Assembly (NCBI GenBank): GCA_963791625.1
Contig: CAWBTA010000015.1
Coordinates: forward strand, 124,001-188,000
Reading direction: 5' to 3'
Source: JANMCE01 sp963791625
Lineage (GTDB): Bacteria > Actinomycetota > Acidimicrobiia > Acidimicrobiales > Ilumatobacteraceae
Length of the DNA: 64,000 bases
This document shows, one piece after another, positions 42,401 to 50,658 of the stretch. The notes below the pieces were generated by a model. That model did not search any database. It saw only the letters and a program-made list of their open reading frames with translations, and was not told the DNA's origin. Every line of letters begins with the position of its first letter. The stretch's first letter is position 1. The position numbers were made by a program, and so were the translations under genes.

Positions 42401-42634
42401 ATCGGCACCTCGCCGGTCGGGTCGAGGCGGCGGCAGGTCTGGCGCGACCGCGCACGCGCCGTCGAGCAGTACCGGATGACCTACGCGATCGCCGACCCGG
42501 ACAACCCGCTCGGGTTGAGGCCCAGCGATACGCGGCAGCTCGTCGCCTACTGGGCAATGCTTCAGGAGGCGAAGGTCGTCGAGCCGGCGTTGCTCCCGAA
42601 GTCGCTGCGCCGCAACGGGCGAGGCCTCGCGTGA
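39490..42634 (+). CDS. MobF-family relaxase-helicase (TrwC/TraA type), frame broken near the end
   Basis: The N-terminus has the TrwC relaxase domain: MLSIGKLAKGQEGYYLDAVARG, DLTFRAPKSVSVVFGLA and the three-histidine metal site AGDPHLHTHVLVAN (about residue 155). The helicase part follows with APAGSGKTYTL (Walker A, ~residue 455) and VIDEAGMVGTRV (Walker B), then VHKAQGMTCDRAF and ALSRGR. The frame as written continues to 42690 with nonsense, but dropping one base near 42436 gives WRDRARAVEQYRMTYAIADPDNPLG and a stop at 42634, the normal tail. It nicks and leads the transferred strand. Confidence 0.88.
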
Positions 42635-42677
42635 TCGCCGGGTCCGACCTCTGTGCACGACGTGAAAGGCTTGTCCC

Positions 42678-43823
42678 ATGCCGCACGTGAAGAAGCGGGT
42701 GAAGACCCGAGAGCGCCAGGACGGAACGACCGTCTCGACCACGGTGTACCAAGCGGTGTGGCGCGAGCACGCGAACGGCGCCGACCGGACCAAGGAGTTC
42801 CGCCGCAAGGGTGACGCCGAGCGGTTCCTCGTCGACGTGCAGCACCGTTTGATGACCGGCGCCTACACCGACCCGGTGCTCGGCCGCACGCCGTTCCGCG
42901 AGGTCGCCGAGCGGTACCTGTCGCTGGGCGTCTGGAAGCCGAAGAGCCGTCAGACCGCGACCGAGAAGCTCCGCTACGCGATCGACAAGTTCGGCGACCG
43001 TCCGATCGCCAGCATCCGCAAAGGCGACGTCCAGGCGCTGATCGCCGAACTCGGCGACGTCCTCGCCCCCAGCACCATTCGCATCGTGCGCCAGCACGTT
43101 GGCGCGACCTTCACTCGCGCCATCGACGACAAGCTGATCGTCGCCAACCCAGCGGTCGGCGTCCGGCTGCCGCGGGTCGAGACGCCCTCCGTCGTGCCGC
43201 TCACGGCCGAGCAGGTGCAGTTGCTGCTGGACGCTGCTGATCCCTGGTACCGAGTGGCGATCGTCATTGGTGCCGGACTGGGGCTGCGATCCAGCGAGGC
43301 CGCTGGACTCACGGTCGATCGAATCGACTTCCTCCGGCGCACCACCCGCGTCGACCGCCAGTGGCAGCAGGCGACGCAGAAGACAGGCGGCGGGTTCACG
43401 ACCACGAAGACGAGGGCGAGCAACCGAGTCATCCCGACCAGTCAGTGGGTGCTCGACGAGATCGCGGCACACCTTGCCCGGCGACCGGCCGGCGAGCACG
43501 GCGTGATCGTCACTCCCGACGGCCAGCCGCTCGACGCGGCACGGTGGGGCTACTACTTCCGCCGGGCACGCAAGCGCGCTGGCCTGAACGACGACATCAC
43601 GTTCCACGACCTCCGGCACTTCTTCGCCTCGGTGCTGATCGCCTCCGGCTGCTCGATCAAGCAGGTGCAGGCGGCGCTCGGCCACGATTCGGCGAGGATC
43701 ACGCTCGACACCTACGCCCACCTCATCCCCGGCGATGAAGACCGCGTGCGTGATGCGATCGACGCCCAGCGGCTCGGAGGCATCCAGCGCAAGTCGCGCA
43801 GTGCACTACCTGGAGTGACGTGA
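42678..43823 (+). CDS. Tyrosine-type site-specific integrase
   Basis: A 381-residue phage-type integrase: an N-terminal AP2-like arm-binding region (TVYQAVWREHANGADRTKEFRRKGDAERFL), a SAM-like core-binding domain, and the catalytic domain with Arg in GAGLGLRSSEAAGL, HDLRHFFASVLI (H-x-x-R), LGHDSARITLDTYAHL (His/Tyr). All catalytic residues are present. Together with the 16-bp att duplication it is the enzyme expected to have inserted the element in ychF. It sits ~6 kb inside attR, with the RT cargo between. Confidence 0.93.
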   Translation: MPHVKKRVKTRERQDGTTVSTTVYQAVWREHANGADRTKEFRRKGDAERFLVDVQHRLMTGAYTDPVLGRTPFREVAERYLSLGVWKPKSRQTATEKLRYAIDKFGDRPIASIRKGDVQALIAELGDVLAPSTIRIVRQHVGATFTRAIDDKLIVANPAVGVRLPRVETPSVVPLTAEQVQLLLDAADPWYRVAIVIGAGLGLRSSEAAGLTVDRIDFLRRTTRVDRQWQQATQKTGGGFTTTKTRASNRVIPTSQWVLDEIAAHLARRPAGEHGVIVTPDGQPLDAARWGYYFRRARKRAGLNDDITFHDLRHFFASVLIASGCSIKQVQAALGHDSARITLDTYAHLIPGDEDRVRDAIDAQRLGGIQRKSRSALPGVT

Positions 43824-43845
43824 CGGCTCTGCCAGGATTGGCCGT

Positions 43846-44262
43846 GTGACAAGCATTCTCGCCCTCGCACCCCCACCAGTTGCAGCGGGCAGGACTCTGT
43901 ATCGGGCCATGTACCCTGCGGAGGAGTCAGGCCCCGCTCTTGGAGATGAAGATCTCGGGGTGCGCGTACCGACCGACATTCGCCCCAACGCGGCGGGCGA
44001 AGTCGTCAGTGGCGGACGCGGGATGAGCGTCGCACCTGACGATCCCTCCAACCTTCATCCACATCACAGGCCCCACAGCCTCGGAGGAACGGGCACCAGG
44101 CCGGTTTGGTCCCTCATGCAGGAACGCGTGAACGGAGACCTCTGCTTCACGCTGACATCCGTTAGCCATGGCGTCATCGCACCAAATCGAACCATGGCGC
44201 TCTCGACATACATCGCCGCGTTGGGCCGGACGCAGCCAGACTGGACGCTGCACCATGCCTAA
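43846..44262 (+). CDS. Tse2-like (ADP-ribosyltransferase-fold) protein upstream of the RT
   Basis: A 138-residue protein with GTG start: TLYRAMYPAEESGPALGDEDLGVRVPTDIRPNAAGEV, then GGRGMSVAPDDPSNL, RPHSLGGTGTRPVWSL and HGVIAPNRTMALSTYIAALGRTQPDW. This R-A-M..., GG-x-SV-PDD, GG-G-PVW, HG-I-P-x(2)-M order matches small proteins related to the Tse2 toxin fold, as far as I can recall. It overlaps the reverse transcriptase start by 8 nt, so the two are made together. Possible effector; the toxic activity is inference. Confidence 0.55.
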   Translation: MTSILALAPPPVAAGRTLYRAMYPAEESGPALGDEDLGVRVPTDIRPNAAGEVVSGGRGMSVAPDDPSNLHPHHRPHSLGGTGTRPVWSLMQERVNGDLCFTLTSVSHGVIAPNRTMALSTYIAALGRTQPDWTLHHA

Positions 44263-46138
44263 CGAACTGGCGCTTCCATCGGCTCTCGACCTTCTCGACA
44301 CCCGCTTGGCTCAACTGAGCGACCCCCAAGACCTCGCGCAAGTTCTGCTGGTACTGCAACGCCTCGGCTTGAGCAGACTTGACCTCCAGATCCACCTCGA
44401 GCGCGCCCGCGCCGCGAACGACGTGTTGGATCGCAGTCAGGTGATTGAACGGAACTGCCTTCTGGCGCTTGACCTAGTCGTCGGCATTGGAGACTTGGCG
44501 CTTCGTTGGGATGCGTCGCAGATGGCGAGCTTGTACATGGCGAAGTCTCTGGACCGACGAGCATTTGAAGGCGCCCTTGAACACGCCCTCGTGCCGAGCG
44601 ACCTTCTTCCGCCGAGGCCCACTGAGTCGCTCGCCGGCCGCAGTGATCTCGATCTGGTCGGTCGCCACATTCAGATGGCAGAGTCCGGCCAAGGAGTGCC
44701 AGTTCGCGCCGACTTCTTTCGCGTTCCCAAATCGGCATTCACCAGCAGACCCGCAGCGCTTCTCTCGTTCTCCGACCGACTCTCGTTCGAAGCAATGGCC
44801 GATTGGGTCGCCGAACCTCTCAACGCCGCATTACCACCAGGCGTGCTCTGGCCTCGTCGGCGAGGAGACACCGCAATACGACAGTTCTCCGCCTCGCAAG
44901 GCCAGTTCAAGACCCCGTACGTGGTGAAGACCGACATCAATGCCTTCTACGAGGTCGTGGATCACGGGATCCTCGCAGTCTTCCTGGCTCGATACCTCGG
45001 ACTGACCACGGCGCAAGTCCATGCGATCCAGAACTTCTTGGATGCCGTCATGGGGTCACAAGCTGGCCTTCCTCAAGGTCCGCCCGCCAGTGACATGTTC
45101 GCATCGGCATTCTTGCTGCCAGTGGACCTGTCAATTGCCGCGCAGGGCTGGAGCTACGTGCGCTATGCCGATGACTACGTGATCGGGGCCACGTCGCTAG
45201 CCGATGCACGCCGGAAGCTTGAGATGATCGAGCAGTTGCTCCACGGGGTGGGCCTTCGCCTCAGCGACGGGAAGACCATGATCATGCGCCGTTCGACTTT
45301 CGCCGCATCGGTGTCGCGGCCGCCTCGAAAGGTCGAGCAGATCCGATTGCGGGTCCGTCGCCAACTCGAAACGTCACTCCTCGAAGCGGACGACAACGAC
45401 TACGTCGAGGAAGAACTGAAGCGACTCGGAGTCGAAGATCAGACCCTGTGGGACCTTCTTTACCACGGCACAACGACCATGGAGGAGGTCCTCGAGTCGA
45501 TTCGTGACCGCCTGGAGCCGACGATCGCTGAGGCCTATGCCCAGTTGCTCAGGGAGACCGCACGTGATCTTCGAGCAGGCAAGAGCACGGAGGATCTCCA
45601 ATTCTCCGAGAGCACCGCGATCGAAGCGCTCACCTTCGTTGCCGGTGGCGGCATCGCCGTCGACTCGGACGTCCTCGAAGTCATCCTGCAGTGGTTTCCG
45701 CGAACGTCACCCAACCTGGCCGTCTATCTCCTGGAGATCGGCCGCACCGACACTGGGTACGTCAGCGAGTTCTGTCGGAAGGCTGTCGGCCACTCGTCGA
45801 GCTCGGATTGGTCGCTTGCTTGGCTAGTTCATGTGCTTGAAGTGCAGCCCGACCTCATCGATGAAGAACTCGCGAAGGCTCTCCGGAAGACGATCTCCAA
45901 TGCTGAACGCACACCGTTGGCCGCTGTAACCGCCGTGCGGGCTTTGGCCCACAGCGGACTGCTCAAGGCGCCGACATGGCGAAAGCTCTTCGATCGCGTC
46001 TCGCTGCCATTGCGCGCGGAGATGCTTTTCGCGGCGATGGCCCAGCCCACCTCGTACCCATGGCGGCTTCCCCCCCTGGAGCGCGAGAACGCAGTGCTTC
46101 GAGCGATCGAGCGCGGAGGCACGGGCGAACGCTCGTGA
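44255..46138 (+). CDS. Reverse transcriptase of the Abi/UG (defence) type
   Basis: A 627-residue protein. RT landmarks: VVKTDINAFYEVVDH (catalytic Asp 227), SQAGLPQGPPASDMFASAFLLPVD (motif B, from Leu 272), YVRYADDYVIGA (YADD 304-307) and GLRLSDGKTMIM. The N-terminal ~200 residues are helical, and the C-terminal ~280 residues look like helical repeats instead of the maturase or HNH domains of group II introns. These are marks of Abi/UG-type defence RTs and not of intron RTs. It is co-translated with the Tse2-like gene and followed after 90 nt by TPR/PIN genes. No msr/msd-like retron RNA is apparent. Confidence 0.85.
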   Translation: MPNELALPSALDLLDTRLAQLSDPQDLAQVLLVLQRLGLSRLDLQIHLERARAANDVLDRSQVIERNCLLALDLVVGIGDLALRWDASQMASLYMAKSLDRRAFEGALEHALVPSDLLPPRPTESLAGRSDLDLVGRHIQMAESGQGVPVRADFFRVPKSAFTSRPAALLSFSDRLSFEAMADWVAEPLNAALPPGVLWPRRRGDTAIRQFSASQGQFKTPYVVKTDINAFYEVVDHGILAVFLARYLGLTTAQVHAIQNFLDAVMGSQAGLPQGPPASDMFASAFLLPVDLSIAAQGWSYVRYADDYVIGATSLADARRKLEMIEQLLHGVGLRLSDGKTMIMRRSTFAASVSRPPRKVEQIRLRVRRQLETSLLEADDNDYVEEELKRLGVEDQTLWDLLYHGTTTMEEVLESIRDRLEPTIAEAYAQLLRETARDLRAGKSTEDLQFSESTAIEALTFVAGGGIAVDSDVLEVILQWFPRTSPNLAVYLLEIGRTDTGYVSEFCRKAVGHSSSSDWSLAWLVHVLEVQPDLIDEELAKALRKTISNAERTPLAAVTAVRALAHSGLLKAPTWRKLFDRVSLPLRAEMLFAAMAQPTSYPWRLPPLERENAVLRAIERGGTGERS

Positions 46139-46216
46139 ATGTCTCACCGGGTATGGGTTGTCGGAAACACAAGCGCCCGTGCCGGTGGCAACGCTCGTCG
46201 TGTCACACCGGCTCCG

Positions 46217-46222
46217 TAGGCT
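46217..46222 (+). promoter_or_regulatory. Leaderless -10 element for the TPR gene
   Basis: TAGGCT, 6 nt before GTG 46229, in the 90-nt gap after the RT. It suggests the TPR/PIN part has its own promoter in addition to possible read-through. Confidence 0.45.
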
Positions 46223-46228
46223 CGGGCT

Positions 46229-48508
46229 GTGGAGATTCTCCTGCCGATCCTTCTCGAACTGATTGCATCAGAGGTCTGGGACAAGGTCAAGCAGCGCTAC
46301 GCCAAGCCGGATCCCACCTGGGCCGACCACGCCGTTCGCTCGCTAGAGCCAAGCCTTGGCCGGTCCCTCACGCAGGCGGAGCGCGAAGGCATTGCGCGAT
46401 GGTTGCTTCGTCCTGACGTTTTCTCTGCCCTCGCGGCCTCCACGACAGCGACGCTGACCGATGACGTCAGCCGGGTGGTGAACGCGCTCGAGTACGAACT
46501 CGGGCCACCCAACGACCTGACGAAGTCACTCGCTGCGAACATCGTTGCCGCTGTCGTCGTACACGTGACGGAGCTCGTCGATCCGGCAATTGCCGCCACG
46601 CTGTCTTCTCATCGCTCTCTCAAGCGAGAGCTCACCGATCTCAAGCTGGGTCAAGGCGTCATCTACGACGGAATCCAGAATCTCCAATCACGGCTTGACG
46701 ACCTTGCGATCTCGCGGTCCGGGCCCGACCTCGATGCCGTCGATCTAGCGCGCCTCCCGAGTCACGTCAGCAGTTGGATCCAGGCAGCGCACGCACACGG
46801 AGCAGATGGCGGCGCAATGCTGCGGTGGCTCCGCGACCCATCGACGGCGAGATCAAACCTCATACTTCTTACGTCCGAACCTACGTCATGGCTGCTCCGC
46901 TCCGGGGAGCTGTGGGCTGCGACTGGTTTCGCCGCAGAGACGTACGACCTGAACAGCGAGGCAGTAGTCGCATTCGAACGCGCTGCGGAACTGCTGCCAG
47001 ATCGCCGCTCGGAGTTGCTCACTCGTGCAGCGCTCGCTGCGTCACGAGGCGCGGAGCCCGAGAGCGCGCAACCTCTTCTGCAGCGCGCGGTCGTCGGTGC
47101 CTCCGACACGGTCCTGCTGTTCATCGGCGTTGTGGAGGCCGCAATAGCTGAGGATGTCGTCGCGCTTGAGGAGCGAGCAAGTGAAGCTCTCGCACACCCG
47201 ATCCCTGATCCAACGATGATTCGAGCTTGGTTGGGCCGGGCACAAGCGCGTCGAAACGATCTCGATGCCTCGGCCAACTCGTTCGAGGCTGGAATGACCG
47301 AGGCGATGTCTCATGCCGGCTATTTGCTCTCCTACGCGGACGTCCTCCTCAGACGAGCTTTCGGGCAGTCGGGCGGCCATCGGGTCAAAGACTCGCAGAA
47401 GGCGCTCGACCTGGCGCTCGCCGCACGGAACCTTCGAAGAGGCTGGGGCGGAGACTCTGCCGAGGCAACGGTCACTGCGTGCCAAGCCGCCCTCAGCCTC
47501 GAGCGATACGCCGATGTAGTCGCACTTGGGAGCCACACCGAGGGCGAGGCGACCGAGGTTGAGGCTTCGCACCCTGAGGTCCGCCAAGTCCTCGCCCTGG
47601 CGAAGTTGATCGAGGGCGGAAAGGTTCCAGAACCGAACAGCCCCTTCGAGCACTCGTGGTTCCTCGGACTGTCTTTGGCGCGAGACCCTGCAACTCGGGC
47701 TGATGCTATTCGCGAGTTCGAGCAGGCAGCGCAGTTGGCCTCAAACGAGGGCGAGCTGGATCGGGCGCAACGGAGCCTGGCGAACATTGGGCATCTCGCG
47801 TTACCCAGACTCGACGAGGTTCGAGAACGAGACGCCGACCACGCCGAGGTTCTGATGGCGATAGCGGAGACCAATGCCGGGAACCTAGAGGCAGCCGCAG
47901 CGCGGCTCAGGCCCCTCGTGGGTCGGAACCGAATCGCCGTGCTTCAGCTCTCCGAGACTTACGTGCATCAAGACAAGAGCGAGGACGCCGCTGATCTTCT
48001 TCGCAGCGGAGGTGAGCGGTTCGGCGACGCTCGGCTGCTTCTCCAAGCCGCGCGGCTCTTTCTGAAGCTTGATCGAGCCGAGCAGTCGAAGCAGTGTCTG
48101 AACCTTGCGCTGCCGCTGGCTCCCCCTCCGTCGCCCCTCCGCCGCGAGGCCCGATGGATCGAAATCGAAATCGCCGTCAAACACGGCGACCCTTCGTCGG
48201 TGGAGGCCGCGGCGAGCACGGCCATCTCGGAGGGCGAGGACAACCCTGCGATCCGATGGGTGCGGGTCGAGGCGCTGACCAAGCTGCACCGTCTCAAGGA
48301 CGCTTGGACCGAAATCCGCGGAGCCCCCGCGCTTCAGCCTGACACCGAGGGCCGGGCGAGGCTGTTCCTACAACTCCTGATGCGGCGAGAGCCTTCGCGT
48401 TTGGACTTGATGGCCGAAGTACTCGAGAGCTTCCCGAATTCTCACGAAGTTCAGGCGACGGGCATTTCGCTGTTCCTCGCATTTGACGCCACAGAGCCTC
48501 GACGATGA
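46229..48508 (+). CDS. TPR-repeat protein (upstream part of a probable TPR-PIN protein)
   Basis: A 759-residue protein. The first ~150 residues are a helical segment (EILLPILLELIASEVWDKVKQRY), then many ~34-residue TPR-like helix pairs, for example AVVAFERAAELLPDRRSELLTRAALAAS, AIREFEQAAQLASNEGELDRAQRSLANIGHLA and QLSETYVHQDKSEDAADLLRSGGERFGDARLLLQAARLFL. No catalytic motif. The end overlaps the PIN-like frame by 26 nt; removing one T of the TTT at 48482-48484 joins the two as SLFLA-LTPQSLDDEP, so a ~1,226-residue single protein is plausible. Confidence 0.78.
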   Translation: MEILLPILLELIASEVWDKVKQRYAKPDPTWADHAVRSLEPSLGRSLTQAEREGIARWLLRPDVFSALAASTTATLTDDVSRVVNALEYELGPPNDLTKSLAANIVAAVVVHVTELVDPAIAATLSSHRSLKRELTDLKLGQGVIYDGIQNLQSRLDDLAISRSGPDLDAVDLARLPSHVSSWIQAAHAHGADGGAMLRWLRDPSTARSNLILLTSEPTSWLLRSGELWAATGFAAETYDLNSEAVVAFERAAELLPDRRSELLTRAALAASRGAEPESAQPLLQRAVVGASDTVLLFIGVVEAAIAEDVVALEERASEALAHPIPDPTMIRAWLGRAQARRNDLDASANSFEAGMTEAMSHAGYLLSYADVLLRRAFGQSGGHRVKDSQKALDLALAARNLRRGWGGDSAEATVTACQAALSLERYADVVALGSHTEGEATEVEASHPEVRQVLALAKLIEGGKVPEPNSPFEHSWFLGLSLARDPATRADAIREFEQAAQLASNEGELDRAQRSLANIGHLALPRLDEVRERDADHAEVLMAIAETNAGNLEAAAARLRPLVGRNRIAVLQLSETYVHQDKSEDAADLLRSGGERFGDARLLLQAARLFLKLDRAEQSKQCLNLALPLAPPPSPLRREARWIEIEIAVKHGDPSSVEAAASTAISEGEDNPAIRWVRVEALTKLHRLKDAWTEIRGAPALQPDTEGRARLFLQLLMRREPSRLDLMAEVLESFPNSHEVQATGISLFLAFDATEPRR

Positions 48509-49889
48509 ACCCGGTGTTGGTGCCATGCAGGCCCATCTCGCACGTTTCCTCGAGATGTATCCGGATAGCCCGGTGTTGCAGTCCGTGGAGGTCAACGTCG
48601 ACGATCCGGAGCAGTTCCGCGAGCAGATGCGGCTGATGCTCAACCCGGACCCGGAACGTGATCGGCAGCACCGGCAGCTCGCCGAGCAGGCTGCCTCCGG
48701 TCAGCTGCCCGTCGGCTTCGCAGCATCGATCTTCTCGCGTGGTTACCTGGACTCGATTCTGAACGGGTCAGCCCTCGGCTTCACAAGCATTCCGCGAGAC
48801 CCCGTTGTTCTCGAACAGGAAATCCAGCTCGCGACGGAACACCTCGAACACCCGATAGTCGCCGACCTGAGCAGCCTCGTTGCGATGACATTCGCCCCCG
48901 AGCTGTGGCCCGCTGTGCTTGCGTCCTTCACGTCGATATCAATCCCTGACGCGACGTTCGCCGAGGTCGACGACTCCGTCTTCCGCAAGACCGCTGCCGG
49001 GTCGATGCGGTGGGACCACCAACAGGACAGCTGGACAATGGTGGAGTTCTCGCCCGAGCAACTTGAGGCGGTTCGGGTGCAGCGCGATCGGCTGCGGGTT
49101 TGGGCATCTGAACTTCCCGTCGTGAAGACCGGCAGCCTCGCGGGCGTCCAGGGCCTTGACGCGTTGGAGAATGGCAGTAATTGGACTGCAGGACTTGCGA
49201 CTGCTCACGGCAGGTCTTGCGGGCTGCTTTGCGACGACGTGGCGTTGGCGGCCATCGCAAGATCCATCGGCGTTCCAGCGTTCGGCTCCTTCGCTCTCGC
49301 TATCGCGCTGGCAAGAACGGGCCGCCTCCCGGGCTCGGCCATCGACGGGTTGATCACCGAACTCTTCACGGCTCAAGCTGACGACCTTCCTCTGACGCCA
49401 GCCCAACTCGCTGGACTCGCGGAGTCGGTGGGATGGCCGTTGGCCTCAACGCTCCACCCGATGTCCCGTCCCCACTACTGGCGTGACCCCCAGGCCGCGT
49501 ACGCAGCGTTTGTCACAACGATCGAAGGCCTCGGCGCTGGAACGGAGGCAGCGGCCAACGCGCTGTACGTCGCCGGCCTTGGAGTGATCCGCGCGGTCGC
49601 TGCCGGGTCACCGGTTGCGCTCATCACCGGGCTATTCGTTGCCGCGACGCTGCGGGTGCAGGCCGAGCCAGCTGACGCGGTCACGTTGGTGTCAGCCGTG
49701 CGGGCGGCGTGCAACTACTACGAGCTCGATGATCCGTTCGCAGCTTGCGTTGGTGCCGTTCTGGACGTCGTCGGCGCGGCGGAGGACCCGGCTACAGCGG
49801 CCCAGTTCGTAACAACGCTGTTCTCCGCCATGGACCCGCAGGACCGCGCCCTGGCGACGGCAATCGTGCTGGGCGTCGACAACCACTGA
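48483..49889 (+). CDS. PIN-like ribonuclease-domain protein (downstream part of a probable TPR-PIN protein)
   Basis: A 468-residue frame from TTG 48483 (ATG 48525 is the alternative). The first ~120 residues resemble the upstream TPR ends (ARFLEMYPDSPVLQSVEV). A PIN-like domain follows: IVADLSSLVAM (Asp ~128), SIPDATFAEVDD (Glu), SCGLLCDDVALAAIARSIGVPAFGSFALAIALARTGRL (Asp pair 251-252), spaced as in DUF3368/PIN nucleases. The last ~170 residues are helical repeats. It would be the RNase effector of the RT cassette; substrate unknown. See the TPR entry for the possible one-gene reading. Confidence 0.7.
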   Translation: MTPQSLDDEPGVGAMQAHLARFLEMYPDSPVLQSVEVNVDDPEQFREQMRLMLNPDPERDRQHRQLAEQAASGQLPVGFAASIFSRGYLDSILNGSALGFTSIPRDPVVLEQEIQLATEHLEHPIVADLSSLVAMTFAPELWPAVLASFTSISIPDATFAEVDDSVFRKTAAGSMRWDHQQDSWTMVEFSPEQLEAVRVQRDRLRVWASELPVVKTGSLAGVQGLDALENGSNWTAGLATAHGRSCGLLCDDVALAAIARSIGVPAFGSFALAIALARTGRLPGSAIDGLITELFTAQADDLPLTPAQLAGLAESVGWPLASTLHPMSRPHYWRDPQAAYAAFVTTIEGLGAGTEAAANALYVAGLGVIRAVAAGSPVALITGLFVAATLRVQAEPADAVTLVSAVRAACNYYELDDPFAACVGAVLDVVGAAEDPATAAQFVTTLFSAMDPQDRALATAIVLGVDNH

Positions 49890-49916
49890 CGTACAACGAG
49901 CTAGATACGTCAAGCC

Positions 49917-49938
49917 AGGAAGGACCTGAGAAGGACCA
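49917..49938 (+). repeat. 22-bp direct repeat, right arm
   Basis: Exact copy of 31090-31111 in the same orientation, 59 nt inside the attR core; contains the two AAGGACC heptamers 11 bp apart. Confidence 0.7.
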
Positions 49939-49997
49939 CGCGACCCAGCCAAACCAAGAAGAACCAGGTCAGTGTCTATGCGCGGCCCCATGTCTGC

Positions 49998-50013
49998 AGT
50001 TCCGCTTCAACGT
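49998..50013 (+). repeat. attR core (displaced original ychF end)
   Basis: AGTTCCGCTTCAACGT followed by CTAA, which reads FRFNV-stop exactly like the end of ychF. This is the pre-insertion 3' end of the gene. Confidence 0.8.
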
Positions 50014-50189
50014 CTAACAGGGCTTCGCGGACGAGCACTCGCCGTCGACCGCGCTGGGCTCTGGCCGTTCGCGTGCGTTGCTCTACGGCGAGCAGTCCTG
50101 AGTCCGCAGAAGCGCCGTACTTTCTTTGTACCACTACGTCTTGTTGAACACGCGATCGCGGCCTGACGGACGCGAGTGGCGTATCCGCC

Positions 50190-50604
50190 TTACCGGTCGA
50201 TCGACACGGGTGACAGTCGGCCCGAAGGCGGCCAGCTGGCCGGCAGACGATCCTCGTAGAACACGAACTCGAGATAGCTCAGTTCGCCGTCGCGGACGAA
50301 CAAGATCACCCGCCTAGGCGGCTCCTCGGCGAGCGGGTAAACGTTCAAACTCCACTGGTACGAGTCCATCGGCCCGAATAGATCTCCGTGCGTCCGCCGC
50401 GACGGCGAGGTCGATCGAAGGACAGCCGCAGGAACACCGGCTGACAACGCGAACATCACTCGACTGAGCACGGAGTGGCTCGACACCTTCGAACGTCGCT
50501 GCGAGGATCAGGTCGAGGACGCGGTTCTCGTCGTCGGTCAGCGGTCGCGGCTCGAATCCCACACCGCAATCATGCTGCACCGAGCCGGATTCAAGTGCGT
50601 CCAT
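50190..50604 (-). pseudogene. Small conserved-type protein with SCGCPSID motif, frame broken
   Basis: From ATG 50604 the frame reads ...VVSRCSCGCPSIDLAVAAD...LVPVEFERLPA and then hits a stop at 50314. Removing one base near 50332 continues as EEPPRRVILFVRDGELSYLEFVFYEDRLPASWPP to the stop at 50190, a sensible end with G-x-LS-LE-x-Y-D-P. The intact product would be ~137 residues. I recognise the CSCGC...LFVDDG-LS-LE arrangement from actinobacterial hypotheticals but know no function. The break may be an error or decay. Confidence 0.5.
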
Positions 50605-50658
50605 CTGTCATTCGTGGGCGCTGCCGAGGATTGGGCCGCGTTCCGAGGCCTTCACCGA

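Larger units (their letters stand above)
30989..50013 (+). mobile_element. Integrative mobilizable element inserted in the 3' end of ychF (~19.0 kb)
   Basis: Bounded by a 16-bp duplicated ychF end. The right copy followed by CTAA restores the host's own FRFNV-stop. A perfect 22-bp direct repeat lies on each inner arm. The element encodes a tyrosine integrase, a small Xis-type protein and a MobF relaxase, but no coupling protein or secretion ATPase, so it is probably mobilizable rather than self-conjugating. Cargo on the attL side: hypothetical, WapI-like immunity, DUF6932/XRE, two RlaP-like proteins, Pnkp, Hen1. Cargo on the attR side: Tse2-like, reverse transcriptase, TPR, PIN-like. Confidence 0.82.
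49890..50189. other. Non-coding right end of the element and attR region
   Basis: 300 bp holding the right 22-bp repeat (49917-49938) and attR (49998-50013), then ychF-distal host DNA. Short frames here have no recognisable product. I see no terminator hairpin. Confidence 0.6.

Noticed and set aside
40825..42408. A 527-codon minus-strand frame
   Set aside because: It is antisense to the helicase half of the relaxase gene and has no recognisable domain.
44255..46138. A group II intron or retron around the reverse transcriptase
   Set aside because: There is no maturase/HNH domain, no intron domain V-like hairpin downstream, and no msr/msd inverted repeats upstream, where a coding gene overlaps the RT start.
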